Shown here piece after piece: positions 11,591 to 20,361 of a stretch of DNA of 22,415 nt. This DNA comes from a virus: positions 1-22,415 of IMG/VR virus record IMGVR_UViG_3300009285_000298; one strand, given 5' to 3'. Below the pieces are notes generated by a model. The model was not told where the DNA came from. It did not search any database and saw nothing but the letters and a program-made list of their open reading frames with translations. Positions within the stretch are counted from its first letter, which is position 1. Each line of letters begins with the position of its first letter. Position numbers and translations under genes: made by a program.

Positions 11591-12556
11591 ATGGAATCAA
11601 GAGGAAATTGGACAGACCTGATTGCAGGTGTCGGCCTTGAAATCTCAGAAGTTTTCGATCAGGGACAGGAGGAATACCTTCCAGGAATCGCAAGCATTCT
11701 AATGACAGGCACAGGAACGGGCGCACAGCGTAACGTAACAGGTAAGACTGGTGCGGGTAAGCTTGAGCAGTTCTCAGACGGTGACGACATCCCAGGAGGT
11801 CGCCGCTACAAGACTTACACAACGGACATTGTGTACAACAACTACGGTAAGCACCTTGTAGTAACAGCAAACACAATCGCAGATCGTGATTGGGGAGAAG
11901 ACCTAGACGAGATGAAGGACCTTTCAGTAGGTGCTAACTACTCGCAGGACGAAGCTGGTATGCAGCTATTTAACGGATCATTTGCAACAACAGCAAAGGT
12001 AAATGGGTACACAATGAACTGGTACGGTGACGGAAAGCCACAGTTCTCTACTGTACACCCTACCGTTGTTCCTGGTGCATCTACTCAGTCAAATGCATCT
12101 GCAACTGGAATCGCATTCGGACACGACAGCCTTGAAGTTGGTAAGCTAGCGAAGATTCGCCAGCAGACTGACGATGGTATGGCTCTATCAAAGAACGGTA
12201 AGGATGTCCTTGTTGTTCCCCCAGCACTAGAGCGTGAGGGACAGGAGGAACTTAACTCTGTTCTTACACCTGAGTCAGCAGAGAACGCAATCAACGTTTA
12301 CAAGGGATCAGCCGATATGGTGACATCTCTATTCCTTGACGGAGTAAACGGAGGTTCAAACACAGCATGGTTCTTGCTTACAGCAGGTCGCCACAAGCTT
12401 GGTCACGAAGTACGTCAGGCTCCTGTCATGGGAACAGACGTTGCTATCCTAAGCAAGATTGTGACATTCACAGTTGATGCTCGTTGGGCTAACTACTCTA
12501 AGGAGTGGAAGCGCACATGGGGATCAAAGGGTGATCTCGCAGCTTACTCAAGCTAA
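11591..12556 (+). CDS. major capsid protein (HK97-fold type)
   Basis: 321 aa, close to the usual size. The segment KNGKDVLVVPPALEREGQEE (from about residue 201) matches the conserved VPPALE region of HK97-fold capsid proteins related to the Mu gpT group, followed by a region VTSLFLDGVNGGSNTAWFLL and the P-domain-like C-terminus VTFTVDARWANYSKEW. It would form the icosahedral shell on the scaffold. No SD is seen (ACCAATATG). The codon choice is strongly biased toward a few codons (AAG, GGT, GCA, CTT), as expected for the most abundant virion protein. Confidence 0.85.
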   Translation: MESRGNWTDLIAGVGLEISEVFDQGQEEYLPGIASILMTGTGTGAQRNVTGKTGAGKLEQFSDGDDIPGGRRYKTYTTDIVYNNYGKHLVVTANTIADRDWGEDLDEMKDLSVGANYSQDEAGMQLFNGSFATTAKVNGYTMNWYGDGKPQFSTVHPTVVPGASTQSNASATGIAFGHDSLEVGKLAKIRQQTDDGMALSKNGKDVLVVPPALEREGQEELNSVLTPESAENAINVYKGSADMVTSLFLDGVNGGSNTAWFLLTAGRHKLGHEVRQAPVMGTDVAILSKIVTFTVDARWANYSKEWKRTWGSKGDLAAYSS

Positions 12557-12568
12557 CGGAAATAGTTT

Positions 12569-12589
12569 GTACGTTCTATCAAAACGTAC
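12569..12589 (+). other. hairpin after the capsid gene
   Basis: GTACGTT pairs with AACGTAC around a 7-nt loop, 13 nt after the capsid stop. No T-run follows. It may be a weak attenuator or mRNA end, or the border of the endonuclease insertion. Confidence 0.4.
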
Positions 12590-12621
12590 CTCGCACAATT
12601 TTATCCTTAGTCTCCAGGTAA

Positions 12622-12957
12622 ATGTATAGAGTAACGAGACAAAAATCTACCAAGGCTGAACGGATCGTGTATGAACTTTTAAAAGAACTACACCTTCCGT
12701 TTAAGCATCGGTGGATAGTCAATGGCCGAGAAATAGATTTCATTGTGGGCAACTTCGCAATAGAAATAGATGGTCATGAACAAGATGGTTTGAAAAATGA
12801 GGAGTTGGCACGATTGGGTTATGTCCCTATACATTTCAACAATCAAGAAATTTTAAACGATAGGGAATCAATTAAAGTAATTTTAAAAAATATATGGCAA
12901 CAGATTTTCCAAACGGAGTCTCAAGTTTCGGAGCAATGCTTCCAATCTCACCAGTAG
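12622..12957 (+). CDS. Vsr/DUF559-type endonuclease, probable homing enzyme
   Basis: 111 aa. The pattern AERIVYELL (Glu13), REIDF (Asp39), AIEIDGHEQDG (Glu48, Asp50, His52) and a later GYVPIHFNNQEI strand is that of DUF559/Vsr-like PD-(D/E)XK-related nucleases, which include the free-standing EDxHD homing endonucleases of phages. It is inserted between major capsid and beta-helix genes, is more AT-rich at its 3' end than its neighbours and overlaps the next gene by 64 nt. It likely nicks or cuts a site in the capsid region of related phages. No role in the virion is expected. Confidence 0.8.
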   Translation: MYRVTRQKSTKAERIVYELLKELHLPFKHRWIVNGREIDFIVGNFAIEIDGHEQDGLKNEELARLGYVPIHFNNQEILNDRESIKVILKNIWQQIFQTESQVSEQCFQSHQ

Positions 12958-13865
12958 GACCTACACAGGGTAAGACTTGGTTCGTGAAGCCTAGCACTGG
13001 AAACGATAGTAACTCTGGTAAAAGCCCTGCACAGGCGTTTAAGACACTTGTTCAGGCACTCGCAGCTGCAACAGCAAATCAGAACGATGTTGTGTACATG
13101 CTTACAGAAAGCAACACAGCAGCTTCAACAACTGATTATCAGGCAGCAGCACTTGACTGGAACAAGGACGGTGTTCACCTTATTGGTGTTGGCGCAGGTC
13201 CTATGATCGGACAGCGTTCACGTATCGCTCAGCTTTCAACGGTAAAGACAATTGAAGACCTTTTCACTGTTTCTGCTGACAACTGTTTGATTGCAAACCT
13301 TGAAATCTTCCACGGTGTCGCAACAGGAACACAGACAGCAGGACGCGCTATGGTTGTTTCTGGACAGCGCAATCGCATTGTAAACTGTCAGATTTCTGGT
13401 ACTGGTGATTCGTCATTTGACGACTCTGGTGCTCGTTCACTTGCAGTTACTGGTGCAGAGAACACTTTCCAGCACTGCTACATTGGTCTTGACACTGTTA
13501 TCCGCGCAACTCAGGTAGCTGAAGTTACAATTGGTGACATTGCGAGAACTATCTTCGAAGATTGTTTCTTCCAGACATACACCTCTCTTTCAACATTCAA
13601 GATGGTTACTTACTCAGCACCTGATCGCTTCGTGCTCTTTAAGAACTGCATTATCAGCGCGGTTCAGAACATCACATCTGCGGTTGCTCCTACGGGCGCA
13701 CTTGCTGCAGCAACAAGCGTGAATGGAAACATTCTCTTGGTGAACACTCCTGTCATGGGATTTGCTGATGTAACTACAGCTGATGATCTTAAGGTACTTG
13801 TGTACGGTTCAGGAAACGGAACACTCGTTGGTCTTGGTCTTGCTGGAACAGTTGACGTTGCTTAA
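12894..13865 (+). CDS. right-handed beta-helix structural protein
   Basis: 323 aa. The start WFVKPSTGNDSNSGKSPAQAFKTL (about residues 29-52) is the DUF1565-like opening of many parallel beta-helix proteins. Repeated N-x-(I/L/V)-containing turns follow (NCLIANLEIF, NRIVNCQISG, NTFQHCYIG), the ladder pattern of the pectin-lyase fold. No catalytic Asp cluster is evident. In phage heads such proteins act as decoration or head fibres; as fibres they bind the host. It follows the capsid gene and begins in the TATATGGC context used by other genes here, inside the 3' end of the endonuclease gene. Confidence 0.75.
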   Translation: MATDFPNGVSSFGAMLPISPVGPTQGKTWFVKPSTGNDSNSGKSPAQAFKTLVQALAAATANQNDVVYMLTESNTAASTTDYQAAALDWNKDGVHLIGVGAGPMIGQRSRIAQLSTVKTIEDLFTVSADNCLIANLEIFHGVATGTQTAGRAMVVSGQRNRIVNCQISGTGDSSFDDSGARSLAVTGAENTFQHCYIGLDTVIRATQVAEVTIGDIARTIFEDCFFQTYTSLSTFKMVTYSAPDRFVLFKNCIISAVQNITSAVAPTGALAAATSVNGNILLVNTPVMGFADVTTADDLKVLVYGSGNGTLVGLGLAGTVDVA

Positions 13866-13886
13866 TAGAATCAACTCCTGTTCTTA

Positions 13887-13909
13887 CTTGGTCCCTTCTG
13901 GGGATCAAG
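13887..13909 (+). other. 9-bp hairpin between structural genes
   Basis: CTTGGTCCC pairs with GGGATCAAG (one G-T) around TTCTG in the 71-nt gap before the next gene. No T-run follows, so it is more likely an RNA stability or processing element than a terminator. It sits in the longest gap inside this operon. Confidence 0.5.
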
Positions 13910-13936
13910 ATAAGGACGGGAACTAACTACACTACT

Positions 13937-14380
13937 ATGGGTCAATACTATCCCTCAAATCAGTCAAACGTTCTCGTTGGTTCAAAGACCGATGGAGGCA
14001 CACGCACATCAGTTGATCTTACAGCTTCTTACGATGTTGCAAATAAAACAAAGGTAATTAAGACTGCTGGCTTTACAATGATTGACGTTGATGTGCTCTA
14101 CACAATGGGTGCAACTGAAACATCTAACTCTATTGAAATGCGTGTTCAGGTTTCTAACGACAATGTAAATTTTTACCGCATGATGATTGAAACCATCTCT
14201 GGTGGACAGTCAGTACTTACTGCTCGTGAATTTACCTTTGTTGGTACAAACGCAGCAGCAGCAACATTCTCAATTCCTCTCGACGTTATGTACAACTACA
14301 TGGAGTTTACCTTCAAGGAAACTGGAAAGGTAACTAACTTTGGAACGGTTTTTGCTGAGTGCACACTAAGCGGTCAATAA
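13937..14380 (+). CDS. beta-rich virion protein, 147 aa
   Basis: The sequence alternates hydrophobic and polar residues (FTMIDVDVLYTMGATETSNSIEMRVQVSNDNVNFYRM), with ASYDV and TFKETG strands typical of a beta-sandwich. It matches no domain I can name. Phage proteins of this size after the capsid and beta-helix genes are often head-completion, decoration or fibre-associated proteins. It starts after a hairpin-bearing gap without an SD. Confidence 0.65.
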   Translation: MGQYYPSNQSNVLVGSKTDGGTRTSVDLTASYDVANKTKVIKTAGFTMIDVDVLYTMGATETSNSIEMRVQVSNDNVNFYRMMIETISGGQSVLTAREFTFVGTNAAAATFSIPLDVMYNYMEFTFKETGKVTNFGTVFAECTLSGQ

Positions 14381-14387
14381 ACAAATC

Positions 14388-15137
14388 ATGACTCCTGAAG
14401 AAGAAATCAAAATCAATAACTTCAAGGAGCAGTATAACTCGATCAAAAAGAACATTGAGATCGCCAACACTGAACTTGAACATTCTCACGCTAGAACAAA
14501 AGGAGCAGAGGAAACTCTAGCTTCCCTTGGCTTCAAGGTTGAAGATGCTGTTGCACAGCTAGACATGCTTCATGGGCAAGCAGCGGTAATACACCAAAAC
14601 ATTGCTCATGATCTAAATGAGCTTACTCGCCGTGAACGAGAGTTGGATGAAAGAGAAAAGATATTCTTCTCCCAGAAGGCTGATGAGGAGGAAAAACTAC
14701 AAAAGACTATCACTCAACTGTCAAGTCAGATTGCACTTATTCAGGACGAAATCAAAAAGTTGAATGATCTCAAGAAGGAAGTTTCTGAAGATTATGCGCT
14801 TGCACTTGGAAAGACACAACTTGCCTATGAGCAGTTTGAAAAGGTGGAGGATGCAATTCAAATACTTCACGACCAACATCTTGATCTACAGACCAAGCAC
14901 GATCATTTGGTGAAACTTGCCAATGAGGAAATCAAGGCAAAGCAAGTTGAACTTACTTCTGTTGAGAAAAAAATCGCTGAGGAAGTTGAAAAGGTGCGAT
15001 CTCCAAAAGAATCTTTGGTAAAAGAGATTCAAGAATTTGAACGCAAGAAGGATAACCTTGAAGTCATGTATCGCAGAACTAAATACGCCTTTGAACAGAT
15101 TTATCCGAATCAGGACTTGGACACACTAATTAAATAA
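14388..15137 (+). CDS. long coiled-coil protein
   Basis: 249 aa, almost wholly heptad-patterned and rich in Glu, Lys, Leu and Gln, from about residue 10 to 225, ending in a short globular tail (YRRTKYAFEQIYPNQDLDTLIK). It has no membrane segment or enzyme motif. It is likely an extended oligomeric rod. The neighbouring fibre-like genes suggest a fibre shaft or an assembly chaperone for fibres. It starts 7 nt after the preceding stop, without SD. Confidence 0.65.
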   Translation: MTPEEEIKINNFKEQYNSIKKNIEIANTELEHSHARTKGAEETLASLGFKVEDAVAQLDMLHGQAAVIHQNIAHDLNELTRRERELDEREKIFFSQKADEEEKLQKTITQLSSQIALIQDEIKKLNDLKKEVSEDYALALGKTQLAYEQFEKVEDAIQILHDQHLDLQTKHDHLVKLANEEIKAKQVELTSVEKKIAEEVEKVRSPKESLVKEIQEFERKKDNLEVMYRRTKYAFEQIYPNQDLDTLIK

Positions 15138-15139
15138 TT

Positions 15140-16642
15140 ATGCAAATACGACAACCTCAAACTCCTGGTATCGGTGGACTGAAGGAACTAACATCAGCTG
15201 AACTCGCATTCATTCAAGGGCTTGCTGGTGGATCATTTGTTGAAGGTGACTTGTTCTATTACACCGCTGGTGCTATTACTCGTTTCCCTATTGGAACAAA
15301 CGGGCAGATTCTTTCTTCAGACGGAACTGATCCCGTATGGTCTTCTGCTGGTGCTGGTGACATGGTGCTTGCCACTATTCAAACAGTTACTGCTGCGAAG
15401 ACATTTAACTCTGGTAAGTTGATTCTTGCTGGGGCTACTTCTGGAACAACAATACTTAACTCAGGCGCAATCGCTGGGTCTTCTGTTCTCACCCTTCCCG
15501 TTGCTACTGACACTCTTGTTGGCAAGGCAACTACGGATACTTTCACAAATAAAACATTTGATGCAGATGGAACGGGTAACTCAATCACAAACATTGAGAA
15601 CGCTGACATTAAAGCTGCTGCTGCTATCGCGGTAAACAAACTTGCTGCACTTACTGCAAGTGAGATTGTTATTACAGATGCTAGCGGATTCATTGCTTCT
15701 GCAGCAGTTGCAACCTATCCGTCACTCACAGAACTTACTTATGTTAAGGGGGTAACTTCTGCTATCCAAACTCAACTTGGAACTAAGGCTCCAACTACTT
15801 CACCAACATTCGCAACATCAATAACAGGAAGCTATTTGACCGCTTCTGAAATTCTTATAACTGATGGCTCAAAGAACATAGTTTCTGCAGCTGTTGCTAC
15901 ATATCCTTCCCTTACTGAACTGACTTACTTAAAAGGTGTAACCTCAGCAATTCAGACACAGATAGGAACTAAGGCTCCTACTACAGCTCCAACATTTGCA
16001 ACGTCAATCACTGGATCATATCTTACTGCTTCAGAGATGCTTATCACAGATGGCTCAAAGAATATTGTCTCTGCTGCGGTTGCAACATACCCATCTTTGA
16101 CAGAACTTACTTATGTTAAGGGGGTAACTTCTGCAATACAGACACAGTTGAACGCACGACTTCCTCTTGCTGGTGGAACAATGTCAGGGAATATCACACT
16201 GGGGGAAAACACTTCAATCGCTCTTGATCCTGCTGGCTCTGCTGATGGAAAGTACTCAGGTACAACTGTCACGGGAACGGGTGGAGCAACTATCGCCTTT
16301 GGTGATTTGGTTACACTCGATAAAGATGATTCACGTTGGGAACTTGTAGACATCTCAGTTGCTGCAGCTGCAACGGGTGATGCTCGTGGAATCATTGGAA
16401 TTGCTGTCACATCATCCTCTGATGGTGGTGCTCTTACTATTCTTCTTAACGGAATTATTCGCGCAGATGCAAACTTCCCTGCTCTCACTATTGGTGCTGC
16501 AGTCTACGCTTCAACAACAGGAGACATCGTTGTGGCACAGCCAACAACAGTTGACTATGTTATCCGTGTTGTTGGGCACGCACTTACTGCCGATGAAATC
16601 TACTTCAATCCAGAGAATGACTGGATAACGCACATTACATAA
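15140..16642 (+). CDS. repeat-containing tail-fibre-like protein
   Basis: 500 aa. Residues 171-232, 233-294 and 295 to about 337 are tandem copies of a 62-aa unit (TASEI.ITD.S, SAAVATYPSLTELTY, KGVTSAIQTQ, GTKAPTT.PTFATSITGSYL), the last one truncated. The following RLPLAGGTMSGNI motif is common in phage fibre proteins. The C-terminal domain (DDSRWELVDIS to the end) is beta-rich and probably the distal or capping part. It likely forms a trimeric fibre, with the repeat number setting its length. It begins 2 nt after the coiled-coil gene stop. Confidence 0.75.
   Translation: MQIRQPQTPGIGGLKELTSAELAFIQGLAGGSFVEGDLFYYTAGAITRFPIGTNGQILSSDGTDPVWSSAGAGDMVLATIQTVTAAKTFNSGKLILAGATSGTTILNSGAIAGSSVLTLPVATDTLVGKATTDTFTNKTFDADGTGNSITNIENADIKAAAAIAVNKLAALTASEIVITDASGFIASAAVATYPSLTELTYVKGVTSAIQTQLGTKAPTTSPTFATSITGSYLTASEILITDGSKNIVSAAVATYPSLTELTYLKGVTSAIQTQIGTKAPTTAPTFATSITGSYLTASEMLITDGSKNIVSAAVATYPSLTELTYVKGVTSAIQTQLNARLPLAGGTMSGNITLGENTSIALDPAGSADGKYSGTTVTGTGGATIAFGDLVTLDKDDSRWELVDISVAAAATGDARGIIGIAVTSSSDGGALTILLNGIIRADANFPALTIGAAVYASTTGDIVVAQPTTVDYVIRVVGHALTADEIYFNPENDWITHIT
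15650..16150 (+). repeat. three tandem 186-bp coding repeats
   Basis: Copies start at 15650, 15836 and 16022, exactly 186 bp (62 codons) apart, and the third is incomplete. The protein repeat is more alike than the DNA, where many third positions differ, so the copies have diverged under selection for the protein. Confidence 0.85.
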
Positions 16643-16643
16643 T

Positions 16644-17069
16644 ATGGCTCACTTCGCACATATAAACCCAGTCACAAACATTGTAGATCAAGTAACCGTA
16701 ATTGAACGTGCTGTTATTGAGCAAGCTGGTGGTTGGTTGGTCAATGGAGTGAAGCGTCCCCTCTCAGAGTGGAGACAGACATCATACAACTCAAGCAAGG
16801 GTGTTTATCGTGGAACGAGCAAAGAGTCGGGAAGTATTGAGGATGTGAAGGCTCGCAATCGTCGCAACTTTGCGGGGATAGGATACGAATACCATCCTGC
16901 TGACGACATGTTTACACCTCCAAAGCCTTTTATATCGTGGTCACTCGACAAAGCAAAAGGACTCTATGTTGCACCAACACCAAAGCCAACACTTGAGCGT
17001 GGTGACAGTGCCGCATGGAGTGAGAAAATTCAGGATTGGGTGATTACTCGAAAAGTAATTACTGAATAA
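16644..17069 (+). CDS. small virion-associated protein, 141 aa
   Basis: The pattern MAHFAHINPVTNIVDQVTVIE near the start, WRQTSYNSSKGVYRG in the middle, then an N..GIGYEYHPADDMF.PPKPF.SW.LD segment is one I know from many aquatic phage structural regions, where it occurs beside tail-fibre genes. Its exact role is not known to me. It starts one base after the preceding stop (TAATATGG), which suggests coupled re-initiation. Confidence 0.65.
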   Translation: MAHFAHINPVTNIVDQVTVIERAVIEQAGGWLVNGVKRPLSEWRQTSYNSSKGVYRGTSKESGSIEDVKARNRRNFAGIGYEYHPADDMFTPPKPFISWSLDKAKGLYVAPTPKPTLERGDSAAWSEKIQDWVITRKVITE

Positions 17070-17070
17070 T

Positions 17071-18051
17071 ATGGCAACAGCAAAAGTATTTGTACAAGGT
17101 TCGGGAGGAGGTGGTGGTGCTTCTGGGTCTGCGAACGGTGGTGCTGGTGGTGGAGGAGGAGGAGGGTACACCTACAATGCCACACGAACAGTAACAGCAA
17201 CTTCATACACGATCACTATCAATTCGGGTGGTACGGGTGCAACAACAGACAACACAAGCGGAACTGCTGGTGGGGCTTGTATTTTTGATGATGGCGGTAC
17301 TGCTATCACGGGAAACGGTGGTGGTTATGGAGCAGGTGACATTGCTGGTGCAGACGAAAACGGTGGTACTGGTGGTAATGGTGGAGGTGCGAAACGCGCA
17401 GGAACTGGTGGTACTTCCAATCAGTCACTTTTTGCTGGTGGTAACGGTGGTGGAGGTTCTGTCAATGAAGGTGCTGGTGGTGGAGGAGGTGCTGGTGCAG
17501 CTGGTGCTGCTGGTACTTCTACAACTGGTGGAACAGGAGGACTTGGTGTTGCTAATGCTGCTGTTGGTTCTCTACTCTCAATTGCTTCGGCCCCAGATAC
17601 CTCTCATTCTGGTGGCGGTGGAGGAGGTGGTATTTATGGTGCAGACTTCGCTGGACTTGGTGGTGATGGCGGTGGAGGAAAAGGTGGTTACGGAAACACT
17701 GGGACAGGTGCAAGTGGTGTTGCGGGAACAGCAAATACTGGAGGTGGTGGAGGAGGTGGTGGAGGAGGTGTTGGAAGCGGAACAGACGGAGGAAACGGTG
17801 GTTCGGGTATTGTAATCATCATGTATACCACTGCAGACTTCGCAGGTGGACATACTGGAGGTAATGCGACTGGTACAAGTGGGTCTGAGACATGGGTGAA
17901 ATTTACATCCAGCGGAACATTTACTCTTTTGGCTGCTGGTGCATCTGGTCCCGCTAACGTGAAAACAAAAAAGGGACTCGCCATTGCCTCAGTCAAAACA
18001 ATGAAAGGTCTTGCAATCGCTTCAGTAAAAACGTCCAAAGGACTAGCATAA
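17071..18051 (+). CDS. glycine-rich adhesin-like protein
   Basis: 326 aa. Residues about 10-265 are dominated by Gly runs (GGGGG, GGTGG, GAGGGGGAG), the composition of polyglycine-II helix bundles found in phage tail-tip adhesins such as the gp38 group. A beta segment (IVIIMYTTADF, ETWVKFTSSGTFTLLAAG) follows, and the end carries three copies of VKT(K/M/S)KGLAIAS. Together this points to a receptor-binding or fibre-tip protein. It starts one base after the previous stop. Alternative frames over the GGT/GGA repeats are open only because of the repeats. Confidence 0.75.
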   Translation: MATAKVFVQGSGGGGGASGSANGGAGGGGGGGYTYNATRTVTATSYTITINSGGTGATTDNTSGTAGGACIFDDGGTAITGNGGGYGAGDIAGADENGGTGGNGGGAKRAGTGGTSNQSLFAGGNGGGGSVNEGAGGGGGAGAAGAAGTSTTGGTGGLGVANAAVGSLLSIASAPDTSHSGGGGGGGIYGADFAGLGGDGGGGKGGYGNTGTGASGVAGTANTGGGGGGGGGGVGSGTDGGNGGSGIVIIMYTTADFAGGHTGGNATGTSGSETWVKFTSSGTFTLLAAGASGPANVKTKKGLAIASVKTMKGLAIASVKTSKGLA

Positions 18052-18055
18052 ATAT

Positions 18056-18619
18056 ATGGAAGATCAAAAGCAGCAAATAAAAGACCTACGAATCGAAATA
18101 GGAAACCTTGAGGATAAGGTTGCTGCTTTGTCAAAAGAGAATGAAACATTCAAGAGAGATAACAATAGATGGAGTGGGCAGGTTAATGATCCTACGCTAT
18201 CAATGCCTCTCAACTTTCGCAACAAACAGGCTATCAATACACACGTTGCATACCCAATAAGACACTCACTCACTGGTACTGAGCCAGCTACTGCTGCAAA
18301 CTATGAGGTGTTTTTTACCGCAGACTATCCTTGTGAGGTTGTATCAGTAAGTGAAGTACATCGTGTGCTTGGAACAGACGGTAGTGCTGTTACACTCAAT
18401 ATTGAGAAACTTACTTCTGGACAGGCACTTGACGCAGGTACAGCTATTCTCACAACAGCATTAAGTTTAAAAACAACAATTAATGTTCCACAGTTTGGAA
18501 TTTTGGTAAGCACTGGAGCACGTGTCCTTGCAAGAGGAGACAGATTGGCGTTGGTTGACGCTGGAACATTAACAGCAGTTGCTGGCCTTACGGTTACAGT
18601 ATACATAAAGCAAATCTAA
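18056..18619 (+). CDS. coiled-coil plus beta-domain virion protein
   Basis: 187 aa. A heptad-patterned coiled coil occupies about residues 1-40 (QIKDLRIEIGNLEDKVAALSKE), followed by a beta-rich domain from about residue 70 (VFFTADYPCEVVSVSEV...VTVYIKQI). The layout, an oligomerising stalk and a sandwich head, fits a short fibre or head-fibre subunit. No exact family is recognised. It starts 4 nt after the Gly-rich gene. Confidence 0.65.
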   Translation: MEDQKQQIKDLRIEIGNLEDKVAALSKENETFKRDNNRWSGQVNDPTLSMPLNFRNKQAINTHVAYPIRHSLTGTEPATAANYEVFFTADYPCEVVSVSEVHRVLGTDGSAVTLNIEKLTSGQALDAGTAILTTALSLKTTINVPQFGILVSTGARVLARGDRLALVDAGTLTAVAGLTVTVYIKQI

Positions 18620-18620
18620 T

Positions 18621-20330
18621 ATGGCAAAAATAGTCCTTGATGAATTTACTGGTGGCCTAGGCTTTGGCTGGGGAAGCACTGCTGAGGCAACTCGATATAA
18701 TAAAAGCGCACGAACAAATCAGATCGTTGCTGGTTTCACAAACCCATTTGTATTCGACAAGATGATTGCTCCAGGAATTATTCGCTCTGGGGTAGTAACA
18801 AACGCAATCACACAGCTTACTCAGAACGACTTTCCTATCGCAATGGTGTCTCGTGACGATGCTGAAACAGATACCGTATCAGGAACATCTGTTTATTTTT
18901 CGACTGACAAGAATCTTTACATCATTAACCCAACAACAGACACACTTGTAACTTCTGGATGGCCTGTTGATATTTACGCATCTGCAAACGATCATGCGCT
19001 TGGTCCAACAGCAGCACAGACTGAGACAAATATGCAAGTTGATTCACTGGTAAACTATCAGGTCAATGGTGTAAGCAAGCTGCTTGTTTGGTATAGAACA
19101 ACAGGAACTGGAGGTAACGTATTTGATTTCTCTACATGGGACGGAACGAACATCGTTCAGCATGATGCTGCCACAGGTGCATCTACTGGTAACGCTGTAA
19201 ACATTCTTGATATTAACCACCATATTATTACTCAAGTATCAGACAACGGCTTTATGTACTTTGGTAATGGTAACAAGCTGCACAAGTTTGATGGTACTAC
19301 TTCAGGTGGTGCTCTTGGAATTGTTACAACAAGCGTGCTCACCCTCTCTGCTGGTACGATCATGGTTGATATGGCAGAGATGAACGGAAAGATATTCATT
19401 GCAGTCAAGCCACCAACAGCAGTCTATGCACCTCACGGGCTAAGCACAGCATGGCAAGCAAATTCAATGACTATCAGAGCAAGAACTTGTACGGTACTTG
19501 TCTGGAATAGAATATCCACAAACGTAAACATTGAGGATGCTATCAGTGTGGAGGACTGTTCAGACATCTACAACATCTACAGTACTGGAAACAGACTCTT
19601 TATCTGGACCCTTAATGGAAGGGGAATCTTTCAATTGCGTGAACTTATTGGTGGAAGATTCAAAGTTGTTGCTGACATTGGAAAGCAAACAATTGGACAG
19701 ACAGAAAAACTCTCTGGTGCACCAAGCTGCAAGACTGGCGTATCTAGCTTTGCAAATGGCATTGTTTGGCAGACTGACACAGGAGACATCTTCTGGTACG
19801 GAAGTGTTGTTGGCGATCAAGAGCAGGATGGTCTACACAAGATTGGACAAAATACTATCGCCAGTGATGATGAAATGGGTGGTATTGTCACACTTACAAA
19901 TGGGAAACTCTATGCGTTTTACTTTGATGATTCTGGTTCTGGAATAGATATTTCAGTGTTTAAGTTCTTTGACACTGCACAGACAGCTATTGCAACAACT
20001 ATTTATGGTGCACCAATTCAGCTTCCCAAGCTATCTCGTGTGAATGGAATTACCCTGTTCTTTGATGATACATCGGGAAATGCTGATTCTGGCACTACGA
20101 CTGTAAATGTCTATAACTCTTACACAAAGACTTCTGCTCCAAACAAAATGACAGCAACAATAGATCACGATGTAGACCTTGCAAAGGGATGGCTTTACAT
20201 ACCTCTTGGAATGGAGAACAGCAACATGATTCAACTTGGTTTGACTTATTCATCAGGTAAAACTGTAGCAAATCTTCCAAAGATTCACAGAGTTGAGATA
20301 GATTACACTCCTACCGACAAGTTGCTATAA
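18621..20330 (+). CDS. large beta-rich structural protein, possible propeller
   Basis: 569 aa. Repeating short segments with buried aromatic and Asn/Asp-Gly turns (VYFSTDKNLYIINPT, LLVWYRTTG, GFMYFGNGNKLHKFDGT, KIFIAVKPP, RLFIWTLNGRGIFQLRE, IVWQTDTGDIFWYGS) suggest a beta-propeller-like blade pattern. No catalytic motif is visible. In phages of this architecture such a protein is often a hub or tail-tube component beside the adaptor, but the role is inferred. It starts one base after the previous stop (TAATATGG). Confidence 0.65.
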   Translation: MAKIVLDEFTGGLGFGWGSTAEATRYNKSARTNQIVAGFTNPFVFDKMIAPGIIRSGVVTNAITQLTQNDFPIAMVSRDDAETDTVSGTSVYFSTDKNLYIINPTTDTLVTSGWPVDIYASANDHALGPTAAQTETNMQVDSLVNYQVNGVSKLLVWYRTTGTGGNVFDFSTWDGTNIVQHDAATGASTGNAVNILDINHHIITQVSDNGFMYFGNGNKLHKFDGTTSGGALGIVTTSVLTLSAGTIMVDMAEMNGKIFIAVKPPTAVYAPHGLSTAWQANSMTIRARTCTVLVWNRISTNVNIEDAISVEDCSDIYNIYSTGNRLFIWTLNGRGIFQLRELIGGRFKVVADIGKQTIGQTEKLSGAPSCKTGVSSFANGIVWQTDTGDIFWYGSVVGDQEQDGLHKIGQNTIASDDEMGGIVTLTNGKLYAFYFDDSGSGIDISVFKFFDTAQTAIATTIYGAPIQLPKLSRVNGITLFFDDTSGNADSGTTTVNVYNSYTKTSAPNKMTATIDHDVDLAKGWLYIPLGMENSNMIQLGLTYSSGKTVANLPKIHRVEIDYTPTDKLL

Positions 20331-20350
20331 ACGCGATTCTGTGGTATAAT
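20322..20350 (+). promoter_or_regulatory. promoter for the adaptor-like gene, leaderless
   Basis: TTGCTA (20322-20327), a 17-bp spacer ending in TGG, TATAAT (20345-20350). The -35 overlaps the end of the previous gene. The predicted start, near 20357, is only 5 nt before ATG 20362. Confidence 0.8.
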
Positions 20351-20361
20351 ATAACAATAAC

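Noticed and set aside
15650-16150. Possible CRISPR array from regularly spaced repeats
   Set aside because: The repeats are 186 bp, contiguous, coding and in frame, without short repeats and unique spacers.
17228-17815. Overlapping ORF of 195 aa in the glycine-rich gene, and minus-strand Pro- or Ser-rich ORFs
   Set aside because: GGT/GGA repeats keep other frames open; the amino-acid patterns are frame-shift images of Gly codons.
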